Origin: Anaeramoeba flamelloides
Lineage: Eukaryota > Metamonada > Anaeramoebidae
Length of the DNA stretch: 64,000 bases
NCBI GenBank assembly: GCA_027625915.1
Contig: JANTQA010000026.1
Coordinates: 3,100,001-3,164,000 of the forward strand
Reading direction: 5' to 3'
Made by a program: the position numbers and the translations under genes. Under the pieces are notes generated by a model. That model searched no databases and was not told the origin of the DNA. It worked only from the letters and a program-made list of their open reading frames with translations. Within the stretch, counting starts at the first letter, position 1, and each line of letters opens with the position of its first letter. Below are positions 50,401 to 60,713 of the stretch, piece after piece.

Positions 50401-51024
50401 ATCATTTTTTTCACCACTTCTTCATTTTTTATTCTTTCTTTTTTCTTTCTAATTCGCTATTTTCTTTTTCTTTTCATTTTTTTCTCTTTTTTTTCGAAAA
50501 CTAAATTAAGTTTCAAATACTTCTAATAACTTTGCCTATTTTAGACGCTCTTTGAATCGGAAGTTACAAATTTAATCAATTCAAAAATCTCTCATTCCCA
50601 GATTAAATGATCTTTCATTTAACCCTTAACAGTAACAATTATATTTCAAAAATTGTGAAACAACTGAAATAATAAATTAAAAAAAGGCAAAAAATTCTTG
50701 AGTATTTAATAACAACTAATTATAAAATCGTATTAATATTAACACTTTTAAATTATTACAAACATAAAAAAGCCTGATATTTTAAAAATTAAAAAAAAAA
50801 TAAAATCAAAAACTAAAAAAAAGTGAGTCAAAATTTTTGAAATGAGCATTACGGATTTTTTATTACCTAAACTTTCACTGAAAAAAAGTTAACAAGAAGA
50901 TTTTTTGTTTATAATTCTGTTCATTTTAAAAGAGATTACATAGTCTCAATTTTCTGAATGTTTATTGGTATTTTTGAAGCTTTTTATTATTTTTTCCACT
51001 TGATCTTTTGCAAAAAAAAAAAAG

Positions 51025-51059
<35 letters not shown>

Positions 51060-52058
51060 AATCGAAAAAAAAAAGGAAAAAGAAAAAAAAGAAATAGAAA
51101 AACAAAAATTTGAAACAATAAAAAGAAAATTTGTTGAAATTAGAAAAAATGATTTTGATCTAAAAATTGTATAATTATTTTGATAAGAATCTAGGAGAAA
51201 AACTTAAAAACACCTCTAATTAACATTATAAAATGAGTCAAAATTTTTAAAAAATAGTTTATTGTACCCAATATCAAAGTAATAGCGAATTTAATACCCA
51301 TTTAAATAATAATTTACAAACAAAATCTAACAATTTGATATATATCTATCTATTCATACTTTAAATTGAATAACTGTATATCCTAAATCTTTATGAAAAC
51401 TTTTAATTTAATAGGAAATGGGCAACTTGGCCGAACCAGAAAAAAACAGCCAAGGATACCTAAACCAATCCCAAAATTGGAACAGACAATGATAAGGCAA
51501 GTTGTATGTGGGAATGAATTTTCGTTTGTATTATCAAGTAACGCAATTCATGATCCACTCAAAATCCCAACAGACGCACGAAGACCAGATAGTGCACTTT
51601 ATGAAAACCAACAAATTGCAGAAAAGCAAAAAATTGAAAATGTATATAGAATTTCAAAAACAAAATTAACATTTATAGATTTATCTTTAGATGATGAATC
51701 ATACTCTGATCAAAGTTCATCTTCAGATGATGAAATGGAATACAATAATCAAAATATATATGAAAAATCAAAAAAAAAGGGCAACAATCAAAACTCTAAA
51801 GATTCTGAAGAAACTACAGACTCCGAGGATTCTGATGACGAACCCCCAGAATGCTTTATTTGCCCCATTACATTCGAAATAATGATCGACCCAGTTTTAG
51901 CAATTGATGGATACACATACGAAAGGGAAGCAATAGAAAGTTGGTTTGAAAAAAATAAAATTAGCCCAATGACAGGCAAGGAATTAATTTCAATAAAATT
52001 AATTCCGAATAACAGCTTAAAAAATCAAATTCAAAATTCAAAATGGTCAGAATTCTAA
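35431..52058 (+). CDS. RCC1-propeller/U-box protein, probable E3 ubiquitin ligase
   Basis: Nine exons: 35431-35602, 35744-35785, 35931-36042, 36148-36191, 42247-42514, 43354-43398, 44736-44893, 44985-45140 and 51415-52058. All junctions are GT-AG and keep one frame, giving 546 residues from ATG at 35431 to TAA. Seven RCC1 blades fill residues ~1-375: VFVFGNNEDNQLGH, VYTCGNGYSGQLGHG, VYSWGRGQDGQLGHG, VYTWGGGLSNFLGH, VYSWGQGSDGQLGHG, LFTFGLNDCGQLGH and VFSFGSDGNGQLG, each with an [AS]CG..H[ST]-type segment. An acidic Ser/Asp linker (~425-475) leads to a U-box at 476-546 (FICPITFEIMIDPVLAIDGY, TYEREAIESWF, SPMTGKELI), which binds E2 enzymes. The arrangement resembles HERC ligases with HECT replaced by U-box. 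No lesions; it looks functional. Substrate unknown. Confidence 0.9.
36687..36757. repeat. 71-bp imperfect palindrome
   Basis: GATCACAAGAGTAAATATGG then AATGTTGT pairs with ACAACACTC then ATATTTACTCTTGTGAT around a ~15-nt loop. Could be a foldback remnant or an RNA hairpin in the intron. Confidence 0.75.
36877..37348. mobile_element. 472-bp MITE with ~70-bp TIRs, copy 1
   Basis: Left CCTGGCCTGAAAATAATCCA ... TTGTTAATATTAGGAAAATT then GTTGTGTAATTTC. Right GAAATTATACAACAATTTTC ... AATATTAACAATTAAAAATC then TTTGGATTATTTTCATGCCAGG. TA precedes the left end; the right flank is TG, probably a mutated TA. Same length and ends as 60714-61185. Confidence 0.75.
37928..38753. repeat. Near-identical 254-bp inverted repeat around a 318-bp spacer
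   Basis: Arms 37928-38181 and 38500-38753 align base for base with no gap and about three mismatches by hand comparison (ACCCGG/ACCTGG, CCAGCG/CCAGTG, CATGAC/CATTAC). The left arm and spacer carry an open + frame that includes KYSESIKFNSLVNSEIKK, FVKLIENMTENENPLLILNF and LLKYLREFEFERG; the right arm encodes the same on the minus strand. I do not recognise this protein. In the pre-mRNA the arms would form a long hairpin. Confidence 0.95.
42515..43353 (+). other. Intron 5 of the RCC1-U-box gene (839 nt)
   Basis: GTAATA...TAAATAG between CAACATAC and TGTTTTATTATG. AT-rich filler; no element recognised. Confidence 0.85.
43450..43700 (+). repeat. Dispersed repeat D1, copy 3 (partial)
   Basis: TTCCTTTTTCAAATCTATAA, CATCAACATAAAAACCGAAA, CATTTCCAATATATTTCCGA and ATGTGTCAAAAGAATC parallel 25550-25790. 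Confidence 0.5.
43718..43830 (+). mobile_element. 5'-truncated LINE 3'-end stub
   Basis: ATCTATGATTTTACGC, CCTGAAAGGAAATTCAAGTA and GTGTAATTTACACTTCTTCA match the 3' end of the LINE at 17268-18941 (reverse complement of about 17283-17370). An A-rich tail of AAAAC units follows. About 100 bp of 3' end only, in the same orientation as the host gene. Confidence 0.75.
45330..45760 (+). repeat. Dispersed repeat D2, copy 2
   Basis: TATTTTCCAGTCAAAGGTGA, TTTATTGCAAGATTTAAAGT, TATTGATTTCTATTTGGAAA, TTGATCTTCAATTGAAGATC and AAAATGAACATTTGTG parallel 11840-12330. Confidence 0.65.
45837..46086. mobile_element. MITE with CCCTAATAAAA termini, copy 2
   Basis: TCCTAATAAAAAAACTTTTT to AAAAACTTTTTTTATTAGGG, with a body of TTATAAC and TTTATAACA repeats. 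About 250 bp. A further partial block of the same TTATAA-rich type lies at about 46190-46330. The flanks are not an intact TA pair. Confidence 0.75.
46712..47141 (+). other. Stretch with protein-like composition in intron 8
   Basis: Two open + frames have richer codon usage than their surroundings: 46712-46993 (IVKFKESKTPKKCLLRKQVS, TKFALMSYNGSLKSEEIARS) and, after a T-rich (TTTCTT)n tract, 46938-47141 (KVSRKVWVDTKWVNSKNLIT). No family recognised. They could be an exon remnant of another gene or chance. Confidence 0.2.
47417..48762 (-). mobile_element. 5'-truncated LINE (non-LTR retrotransposon) with a 16-bp target duplication
   Basis: AAAAACATTTTTTTTA occurs at 47401-47416 and 48763-48778. 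The minus strand begins inside the RT domain (TIDIQKCFDSIQHSLIYQSI), then GVYQGDPLSPILFAF and the YADD active site (VQMYADDLILIMKG), IFYLGIWLEK, SQLYYGLEIFDLKQ and SPRLIYKTEAKID. A zf-RVT-like CDLCKEKLN...DHFLWDCPAYK motif comes near 47730-47640, in another frame. The 3' end has a stem GAGAAAAGCAATTTTCTC, then TCTTCA and an A-rich tail. The RT frame at 48661-47969 is long and open, so this copy is younger than the one at 17268-18941. The endonuclease part is absent; the clade is not assigned. Confidence 0.9.
49150..50245 (+). repeat. Dispersed 1.1 kb repeat R1, copy 2
   Basis: Collinear with 20080-21165 (see blocks there). It has an open stretch at 49695-49973 reading EIETYKKYGRSNLSLWDSKP then IFVSNEENVIFNFIFSI, absent as a continuous frame from copy 1. 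The 3' end TCGTTCTTCCAGGCCAAACT ... ACAATAAAGACATTTAT is shared. Confidence 0.75.
51009..51080. repeat. A-rich homopolymer run
   Basis: About 70 nt nearly all A, broken by a few G, T and C. Possibly a retro-insertion tail; no coding element identified next to it. Confidence 0.8.
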
Positions 52059-53666
52059 AATAATTTTTTTTTATTTTTACAATTATTTTTGATTTTATAT
52101 TTTCTAAAAAAATTTTTACAAATGAAAAAAAAATGATTTATTTGTTTGTTTTAATTGATTTATTTATTCGCCATAATTTGTCAACAATTTATTCTTTTTC
52201 AAAACTTAAATGATTGAGTTACTTTTTTTTCATTTTTTTTTTTTTCAGATTAATGGATTAGTAACTCTTATTTATGTATTTTTTTTTTAACCAAACTAGT
52301 TTAGAGCAATTATTTCACTCAAGGACTCAATTAAACTTGATAAATGAACCACTATATCAACTTTAGAGAACAAGATCATGAAAAAATTTTTTCAAATTAA
52401 TAATTCAATATTTGCTAATTTTACTCTTTTTAATAACTTCAATTATAATAAACACTATTGGTTAATTAAGATCTTTGAGCAAAAAATATTTACAAAGACA
52501 TTTTATGATTTAAAGTTGACAATTCACTTTTCCAGGTTCTAGAAAGATTTTTTTTAAATTTAATTCTAAAAAATTTGAAATATTTTTTGCTTTGAGTAAG
52601 ACTCAATTTTTTTAGATTTTAAAGATATTTTAATCTGATAGATATCTTTCAAAGAGGGAATCTATTATTTGTAATTATTAAAGAATTATTTGATCTTTTA
52701 AATTGGAAAAAATATTTTTGTTTAGATTTTGTCGTTAGGTTATCTTGAGTTTTTTGTTTATTTGGAAAATCTATAGATTTTCGTTCGGTTTTTTTGAGTT
52801 TTCGAAATAAACCGAAAATTTATTAAAATGTTCTGTTTATTTCAAAAAGTAAAAAAAACCTATAACACTATACAAATAAAACAGAAAACCTCAAGAAAAC
52901 CTAGACACTCTACGGAATCCGATGAGCAGTTTTCGTTAGGTTTTCCGAGATTCCAAAGTCTGGAGAAAAATCAAAGATTTTAATCAATTCTTTAATATTC
53001 TGGAAAAGATATAGGGGCTCTTATAATTTCAGAAACTAAAAAAAATAAACGGAAAACAGGATTTAATTAAATTGAACCACAACTCTTCAATAATAATAAT
53101 AAAAATAAAATTTAAACATTTTTTTATAATCAATCAACTGGGCTTTAATAATAAGAATAAATACTATAAGAAATGTAAATAAATATCAAAAAAAAAAAAA
53201 AAAAATATTTACAATATTAGACTTTTTTATACCTCAAATTAAAAATTAGACTCATATATTTGGATGTAAAAAGAAGTGGTTTTAACAAGAAGTAAAAAAT
53301 TAATAAATATTAAAGTTGTTAGAATTTGATTTAAAATTAAATTTTATTCCTAAAAAAATATTAATTTTTTTTTTTTAGATTTTTGATCAAATCAAAACCA
53401 TATTAGTCTACTTAATTTATATTTTTTTCTTCTTTTATTCACAGTCTCGTCAAATTTATTTAGATTTCGAAAATTATCATGAAAAAAATTTCTTTCACAA
53501 AAAAATAAAAAAAAAAATAAAAATGATGATTTAAATTTCAAATGTAAGAGTTTATTGACAATTTATAATTTATTATTATTTCTATTAATAATTATAATAT
53601 TGAAAAAATAAATACAATAAAAAAAAGATTCATTGAAGAAAAAAAAAAAAAAAATGCTAATAATAA
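52059..53666. other. Intergenic stretch between convergent genes
   Basis: Contains the palindrome mosaic P4 (52725-53010) and AT-rich spacer. Both flanking genes end here, so their transcription terminators should lie in this stretch, but no specific signal is identifiable. Confidence 0.6.
52725..53010. repeat. Palindrome-mosaic repeat, copy P4 (short)
   Basis: Modules recognised: GAAAATCTATAGATTTTCG; AAATAAACCGAAAATTTATT paired with TTCTGTTTATTTCAAAAAGT; GTTAGGTTTTCCGAGATTCC with CAATTCTTTAATATTCTGGA. Linkers CCTATAACACTATACA and CCTAGACACTCTACGGAA correspond to those of P1-P3. Confidence 0.65.
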
Positions 53667-55889
53667 TTAGAATATTTTTTTTTTTGCCAACCAATTTTCA
53701 TTAATCTTGGTGTGTGTATGTAATCTATTTTCATTATTTACAAGATTCCTCATTTTAAGAGGAGCTTCAGAAATATTTTTTGAACATAAATTAACAAGCT
53801 TAGGGTTATTAATAATTGAAATGAAGGGGAAATGATGAAAAATATCTTTCGGTTGGAATTGAATTTTTTTACAATAATCTTTTGAAATTATTGACCAATA
53901 ATTACCCCCATTTAAACCATACACAGAAATAATTTGATTAATAAGTTTAACCTTTTTCCCTCGGTTATTTGAATACAAATTTAATATGTTATTATTAAAA
54001 TGTGTATTGATCAATTGGTAGTATTTATAAACGATATTATCTTCCCTTTTAACCAATTCCCTCGCCAATAATAGGCAAGATAAAAGAAATTTGGATTTTC
54101 CTAAAAAAAATAAATGTTGCTCAAAAAATTTTTGTTGTTCTTGGATCTGAAAAAAGGCATTAAGTCGATCAACAAATCTATTATTAAACCAATACATTAA
54201 TACTTTTTGAGTAAAACATTGTTGATAGATTTGCTCTAATTTTAATTTAAGTTTTTGCGATCCATCTGGTTCGTTGGTAAGTTTATTTTCCTCTTCCTTT
54301 TCGTTTTCCTTTTCGCTTTTCCTTTCATTTTCCCTTTCCCTTTCCCTTCCCTTTTCCTTTTCCTTTTCTGGTTCCTGCTCTTGTTTATCTTTATTTTTCT
54401 TTTCCCTTTCCTTTTGGTTGGAATTTATATTTATATTTTCCTCCTTAATACTATTAGTATTGCCACAATTATTTCCGTTATTATTATCAGTATCATTGCT
54501 ATTAGAATTAGTATTAGTCTCATTATTCTTGTTATTATTCACGTTATTGTTATTGATTTTGGTTTTGTTTTCATTATTAAATTCATTAATTTCTTCCAAA
54601 ATATTCCAGAATTGTTTTGATATTTCTGGTATTTCAGATTTTGAATAGTTTAATGAAAGTAAAGCAACCAAAATTTCGAGAACAAACTCTGTAAATGTTC
54701 TTCTTGAATTTGATAATAAATATTTTAGTTGTGATTGGAATTTTTTTGTTTCATTTTCAGATGCATCAAAAATTTCTCCGATTTTTTTTGTCATCTCAAT
54801 CGTGAATGGCGACAGAAATTTTTGAGAAGCTCCTCCTGAAATGACCCATAATTGGCCAACAAGCAGTTTGAAAACTTCCTTTCCCGATTCAATGACTGTG
54901 GAATCAAGTCTATGTAGTGATCCTACACGATTGTTTTTTGGTTTTAAATCACGCTTACGCTGCTTGTGATCCTTTAAACTGAGATTTTGTAGCATCAACG
55001 AATCAAAGCCTTCTTCAAAGGTTGATTTCTTTTGTGTTTTTTTTTTGAGTTTCCTTTTTTTTTGATTATTGAGAACTTTTGCTTGGTTATATTTATTCAA
55101 ATTATTCATTGAAATTCCTTCTTTTTGGGTTCTTTTTTTTTGTTGCTGTTCTTGGTTTCCAATTCCTTCTTTGAACAACCCTCTTGATTCTACTTGACGA
55201 AGAACACTATTGAAGTCTAATTCATTTTCTTCTTCTTGGTTTTTGTTTTCTTTCATCTTTTTCTTTTGAAAAGGCTTTTCTAAAACTAAATTTTTATTTT
55301 TTTCAAAATCATTTCCATCAGGATGATTTAAGATTGTAAAACTTTCTTGGTTTTCTTTATTCATTGGATTATTTTCCCTGAGTGTGAATTGTTTTAAATG
55401 TAATTCTTCTTCACTTTCATTTTCTTTTTCTTTTAATTTTTCTTTTTCTTTTTCTTTTTCCAGGTAATCACTTTTATTTTCTTTTTCAAAATCTTCTTGA
55501 ATTTCGTTAGTTTGTTGAATAATAGTTAAGGATTTTTGATCTTGTAGTTGTGAAATGGTAAGAGGATCTTGGAATGTTAAAAAAGGTAGACCAGAATCTT
55601 CCAAATTATCTTCACTCAATAAGATTTCTCCAAAAGTCGAAATATTATAATTATTAAACTGTTTATCAAACGAAGTAGTATGGTGTAGTGATCCAGTTCG
55701 TTTGGCAATATTCCCACGGTTGTTTAGACTTGACGAAATCGGAAAAGTGCCAAAATCAAAGCCAAACGAATTTTCATTCTCGTAATTTGATTCTAAATCT
55801 TGTAAATAAAAAGATCCGAGTTCCGAATCTAAGATTGGTGAAGAATTGACTTCGTTTGTATTAGAGTTCTCTTTTTCATTCTCACTCAT
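53667..55889 (-). CDS. Large low-complexity protein of unknown function
   Basis: Uninterrupted 740-residue frame from ATG at 55889 to the stop at 53667; the TTG one codon upstream is not a start. Layout: acidic, serine-rich N-terminus; EKEKEKEKLKEKENESEEE near 145-163; a basic cluster (KKRKLKKKTQKK, ~277-288) that could be a nuclear signal; a hydrophobic, probably helical region ~324-438 (KEVFKLLVGQLWVISGGAS, FVLEILVALLSLNYSK); an Asn-rich tract ~439-490; a Lys/Glu/Arg tract ~491-540; and a globular-looking C-terminus ~545-740 (YWFNNRFVDRLNAFFQIQEQ, ISVYGLNGGNYWSIISKDYC). GSLH occurs twice, after KRT (~67) and NRV (~323). No signal peptide or membrane segment seen. I do not recognise the family. 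Convergent with the RCC1-U-box gene. Confidence 0.85.
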   Translation of the reverse strand: MSENEKENSNTNEVNSSPILDSELGSFYLQDLESNYENENSFGFDFGTFPISSSLNNRGNIAKRTGSLHHTTSFDKQFNNYNISTFGEILLSEDNLEDSGLPFLTFQDPLTISQLQDQKSLTIIQQTNEIQEDFEKENKSDYLEKEKEKEKLKEKENESEEELHLKQFTLRENNPMNKENQESFTILNHPDGNDFEKNKNLVLEKPFQKKKMKENKNQEEENELDFNSVLRQVESRGLFKEGIGNQEQQQKKRTQKEGISMNNLNKYNQAKVLNNQKKRKLKKKTQKKSTFEEGFDSLMLQNLSLKDHKQRKRDLKPKNNRVGSLHRLDSTVIESGKEVFKLLVGQLWVISGGASQKFLSPFTIEMTKKIGEIFDASENETKKFQSQLKYLLSNSRRTFTEFVLEILVALLSLNYSKSEIPEISKQFWNILEEINEFNNENKTKINNNNVNNNKNNETNTNSNSNDTDNNNGNNCGNTNSIKEENININSNQKEREKKNKDKQEQEPEKEKEKGRERERENERKSEKENEKEEENKLTNEPDGSQKLKLKLEQIYQQCFTQKVLMYWFNNRFVDRLNAFFQIQEQQKFFEQHLFFLGKSKFLLSCLLLARELVKREDNIVYKYYQLINTHFNNNILNLYSNNRGKKVKLINQIISVYGLNGGNYWSIISKDYCKKIQFQPKDIFHHFPFISIINNPKLVNLCSKNISEAPLKMRNLVNNENRLHTHTKINENWLAKKKIF

Positions 55890-57760
55890 CAAAAAAGGAA
55901 GAACTATAATTTAGAAGTAAAAAAGGTAATTAAGGAATATTTAGAAAAAAAATAAAATGATTTTTTAAATCAAAATTTGTACTTTGACAAAACTTGATAA
56001 AAATACATTGATTAAATCAATTTTGTTGCATTGTTTGGAGTATTTTTCATATGTAAATCTTATAAAGAAGTATTGGTATAATTTATAAAATTAAAACCAA
56101 ATCAAGAAGTTAAGTATAGTTGGTTATTTTTTTTCAGATTAGTTTAAAGATATAATTTTAGACATGAGTAAAAATTAAAAATGAGTCACAAAAATTGATT
56201 ATAGAGTTGAATTAGAATTTATGAGGGAGATTGTCCAGAGAAGTCTTTTAAAATTTTTTAATGTGAGGGAAAAAATATAATAATATCAAATTTTCATCAA
56301 AAAAGAAAACCTAACTTGAGAAAAATATTAAATTTTTTAAGGGGAGAGGTCTATCTGTAACTTTTGAGTGTTCCAATTTCTTCAAAATGGAACAACTAAA
56401 AACTATCTCTCAAAACAACTTAATTGAATGTTAAAATAAAAAGGAGAGTATTAAATAACCAATTATAATATATTTAGTTCAAAAATAAAAAAATGGAAAT
56501 CAACCGAAGAAAAAAATTGATCAAAAAAAAATAGAAAAAATTCTTTATTTCTTTATCTTATCTGTAATATTTGATACAATTACTTCTTCTTAATTTAATT
56601 TAATGTTTAATTCTAAATTGAAAAACTGTTATTTGAATTTTTGGGTAACAAATGACTAGATTTTGATAAAGATTTCCAAAATATATTTTAATTCAAATTT
56701 TAATTTAATTCATCTAAATCTTGATTCGGTTCAGCAAATCGGATATTTTTTAAATTCCTTTGGAAATTTAGATTTATTGGATTTATTTATTTGATATTTA
56801 TTTATTTGATATTTATTTATTTGATATTTATTTATTTTCCATTAAAATGAAAACTCAAAATAATTATGAATTTAATTTAAATTTTTTCGAAATTTTATTC
56901 AATTATTATGATTTAAATCTTTGGTAACTGTTTTTTTGATTCCGAGAATTCAACCCTTTTACTTTATTTTTTGAAATAGTATTCTTTGTTTTTGCATTTG
57001 GATAAAAAATATTTGAAAACAAATTATTGTCAAAAAGTGTTTTGTTGAATAGTACTCAATAGAAATGGGTGAAAACTTCAAGGAAATGGCTTGTTTGTGT
57101 TCACATAAATTAAGAAGATAAAATGTAAATTAATCTTCAAAAATATACTTTGATCAATATTCTTTTTTCATTAATGATTTGGAAAATTGATTTGGAAAGC
57201 TGATCTTTCTTGTTTAGCTTCTAAAAGAAAATATTTATTTCAAACACTCACATTCCCCATGTCTATTTTTTAGGTTTATAATATAATTACTACCACCCAT
57301 CCACTAGAAACATATTTCTAGCTACAAAACATAATATAATTTAATGAAAAATCGAATCAAAAAAATGTTCAAATAATTGAAAAATAAATATTCAACTTTG
57401 AATTACTTTTGGTTCATTTTCTTTTCATAAATAGAACAGTGACGGTATTTTGATTCAAATTTCAATATCTGAAGGTGGTACTCAAAAAAATGTTTTTCAG
57501 TATATTTTTGACACAATTAAAATTTTTAAAAATTGGAAAATCTTCAGACCACCTTAAGATCCTTTATTTTGAAACTCAAAAAAATTTGAAAGAACACTAA
57601 TTAGTGTTTTCTTGTTTAAAATTAGAAATAAGGTTTCTTGGATTCAAATAGGAAATATTTATTTTTCATAAGATTTATTTTTTATCATTAAAAAGGATTT
57701 TGGATTTTGATTTTTTTTCTCCATAAATAAAAGAAGACACCAATCAGAAATAAATTTCTT
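55890..57760. other. Intergenic stretch between divergent genes
   Basis: Promoters for both flanking genes should lie here, but no defined element is recognisable. A short tandem repeat occurs at 56778-56835. No gene seen. Confidence 0.6.
56778..56835. repeat. Tandem repeat of a ~16-bp unit
   Basis: TTTATTTGATATTTAT repeated about three times in a row, followed by TTATTTTCC. Confidence 0.85.
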
Positions 57761-58545
57761 ATGACAACTATAATTAAAACAGAAGAAGAATTTGGAGATC
57801 AAGAAAAAAAACAACAAGATGAAATTCTACAACTCCAAAATCAAATAAAAAAAACTAAGCAAGAATTAAAACTGGCCAAGCACGAAAATGAAGGAATGGT
57901 CAACGAAATAAATTCGGTTATCAACTCATCAAAGGAAGTGCAACGTCATTTATTAAAAAAAGAAAAGCAAAAAGAAGAAATTGTCAAACAATCAGAACAT
58001 ATCAAAGAAAGCCTGATCGATGAAATCAATTCGTTGCTCCAGTCAACTAAAGAACTGGAAAAAAATCTACAAGAAAAAAAACACAAAAAAGAAGATAAAA
58101 TACACAAGATTGAACATGTAATTTTACCAATTTTTGATCTTTGCTTCTTCTGTGTTCTTTTTCTCTTTGGGAATTATTTTTTAAATTTTTTTTTTTTAAT
58201 TATTTTAGTGATCATTCTTTTGAAATTAACCAAAACTTTTATTTTCTTTTTGATTTCTTTATTTTAATAATCTCGTCAAAGGAAAAAGAAATACTAGTTC
58301 TTGAAATTGGCCATTTACTTGTAAACGCAAAGGAAATAAAAAAAGAACTTTCCAAAATAAATAAGAAAAAGGAAAATCAAATTGAAATTCTGAAAAAGCA
58401 TATTCATGAAAATGATCAAGAGATAAAGAATATTGTTTTAAGTCTAAAAGAAGTTTTAGAAGGCAACCTCCCAACAAGAAAAAAACTTTCGCTCTTACAA
58501 AGAAAGTTAAGTAATACAAAGATTGATGCTGAAGAACTGAAGTAG
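57761..58545 (+). CDS. Small coiled-coil protein with 39-residue repeats
   Basis: Two exons, 57761-58117 and 58282-58545, give 206 residues; the intron (GTAATT...GTCAAAG, 164 nt) is phase 0. The splice choice is supported by periodicity: EINSVINSSKEVQRHL, EINSLLQSTKELEKNL, EIGHLLVNAKEIKKEL and EIKNIVLSLKEVLEGNL recur exactly every 39 residues, and the third copy falls in register only when this intron is removed. The consensus is E-I-x-x-[LIV]-[LIV]-x-[SN]-x-K-E-[LIV] in a Lys/Glu/Gln-rich helical background typical of a coiled coil. It begins MTTIIKTEEEF and ends DAEELK. No catalytic motif, signal peptide or membrane segment in the spliced product; the Phe-rich read-through after residue 119 is intron. 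Function unknown, perhaps a structural or cytoskeletal rod. Confidence 0.75.
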
Positions 58546-60713
58546 ATTACATTTAACAAAAGAGTTATGGTGTTATTAAATTCTCTATTTTTAACAGAAA
58601 AAACAAATCACAGAATTTAAATTTTAAAAATTATGAGAATAGTATTTTTTTGCAAATAAACTAAAATCTTGCTACAGATCCTCTTTTATTGTTTTTTTAA
58701 GGAAGCAGGCACATTTTACTAATTTTGAAAAATTTTAATTGTGGAAAAATTACTGAAAAAAGATTTTTGAGTGACATAAAATATTGGAGATTTGAAACCA
58801 AAATATATTCATTCGTTAGTCTATTTGTGAAAAGAAAGCGAACCTCAAAGTAATTCAGAGTCAAACTTAAATTTTTCAATTTTTTGAACATTTTTTTTGA
58901 TCAAATTTTTGTGTTTTTTTAAATTAGGTTTTGAATCTAGAAATGTGTTGATGAGAATGTTTAAAATTAATCATATATTAAACCAAAAAAAATAGACCAA
59001 AAAGGTGTGTATTTTAAATCGATCTTTATTTTTAGAAGACCAAAAAACGAAAAGATCACAATTCCAAATAAATTTGTTGAAATCAAAAATGAAAAAAATG
59101 ATCAAAGTATATTATCCAAGTTTTTTTTTCTTTGTCTTCTTAATTTGTATGAACCCAAACAATTCATTTCCTTAGAGCCCCCACCTGACTACTATTTATT
59201 ATTATTAATAAAATCAAAGAAATATCTGAAAATTGTTAATTCATTTTCCATTTTACAAATATGTTTACTAAAGATTTGATTAATTCATTATATAAGGTTA
59301 AATGTGAAGAAACTTTGTAAAATAGGCTTGAATTTCAAAAGATTCTCTCTCTTGAGTTGTTTTATATGTTGAGTTAATTGAGATACAAAAATGGTAATTG
59401 AACTAAAAATTTAATAAAATAAATTTGAATTTATCAGATAAAACAAAACATTTTTTTCCAATTTTTTTTTACAGAATTCATTTTTCAAATATTTTTATCA
59501 AACTAACCAAAAACTAAGAACACTATTAAAAGATTCAAAGTCAAAGTGTTTTTCTTCTCGGAATTAAAAAAAGCTACAAAAAGTTCAACACAAAATAAAA
59601 GAAAAATTCAAGAAAAATTTGAATCATGATTTCAATATTATTTTCGATTTTTATGATATTGAAGTTTTAATTAAAAAAAAGAAATATTTTCATCTCGTTC
59701 TTGTTTAACAATTCCTCAAGATCGGAAATTGAGAATTTTTAGTTCACATTAAAATATTGTATAAAAAAGATAAAAAAGGATTCCAAATTCCAATTTATTT
59801 CTTTGAAAGCTTATTTTTCAAAAATGAAATGAAAATAAATGAAATTTTTGACTCATTTATTATTCAAATACCAGCAGAAAATAAATTGGTTTAAAATCAA
59901 ATAAATTAACACAATAAATCTATTTTTGAAGAGAATTTTAAAAAGATATCCTATTTTTAATGAACCAAAACTAGGTTTAGATGAATTAAATGAAAGTAGC
60001 TTTTTAATAAAAAATCATTTTGGGAATTTCTTGCAAATAAGAATGAATTTGTTAAAGAAAAAATTTTCAAATAAAAGTTTTTCGATTCAGAATTTAATAT
60101 AAAATGAAGTGAAGAAGAAGTAATTTATTTAAATGTCACAGATAAAATCAAGAAATTAATGGATTTTTCTATCTTTTCTTGATCCATTCTTTTCATTATT
60201 CTGATTTCTATTTTTTTTTTTGAATGTAAATAATTATATTTAGTTATATTCCACTCTCATATGTATTAAAATCTTAATATATTTAGTTAAAAGATATCAT
60301 TTGAATGATTCAGTTTTGGATAAATGTTACACTTGGAATTTGGTAAAATGTACCTCATTCCTTAAAAATATGTATTTTTGCTGATGAATAAGGTGATTTA
60401 ATATTTTTTTAACAATTTTTTTTATACTGTTATTTTCCAATAAATAATTGAAAATTTTAATTTCAAGTTCTTAAAATGTAAATTAATTATAACTGTTACA
60501 ATCAAAAAAGCCAATTAAAAATTTTGTCTCAGAGTTCAATAAGGAAGTTTAGTTTATTATCTAAAAATATCATTTCTAAACCATTTTGGTTTTGTGAAGA
60601 TCTTTGGTTTTACTTCAACTTATAAACTAGAAAAATATTTAGGAATTGTAAGCTAAAAATTTTCATTTTTTAATCCGAAAATTATAGTGTTATTAGTATA
60701 GTAGTGAAAAAAA

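Larger units (their letters stand above)
45141..51414 (+). other. 6.27 kb intron 8 of the RCC1-U-box gene
   Basis: Donor GGTAACGA, acceptor TTTAATAG before GAAATGGGCAA. It holds D2 copy 2, a CCCTAATAAA MITE and a partial third, an odd open stretch at 46712-47141, a LINE (47417-48762), an R1 copy (49150-50245) and an A-rich run (51009-51080). All are tolerated within an intact gene. Confidence 0.8.

Noticed and set aside
54255-54648. Plus-strand hydrophobic frames rich in Phe/Leu/Ser
   Set aside because: They lie opposite the Lys/Glu- and Asn-rich part of the 740-residue gene and are its complement.
58118-58267. Hydrophobic C-terminus on the coiled-coil protein suggesting a membrane anchor
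   Set aside because: It is T-rich intron read-through; the 39-residue register continues only after splicing.
59007-59279. 90-codon plus-strand frame with EPPPDYYLLL
   Set aside because: It starts at GTG, is A/T-biased at both ends and has no recognised domain or partner exons.
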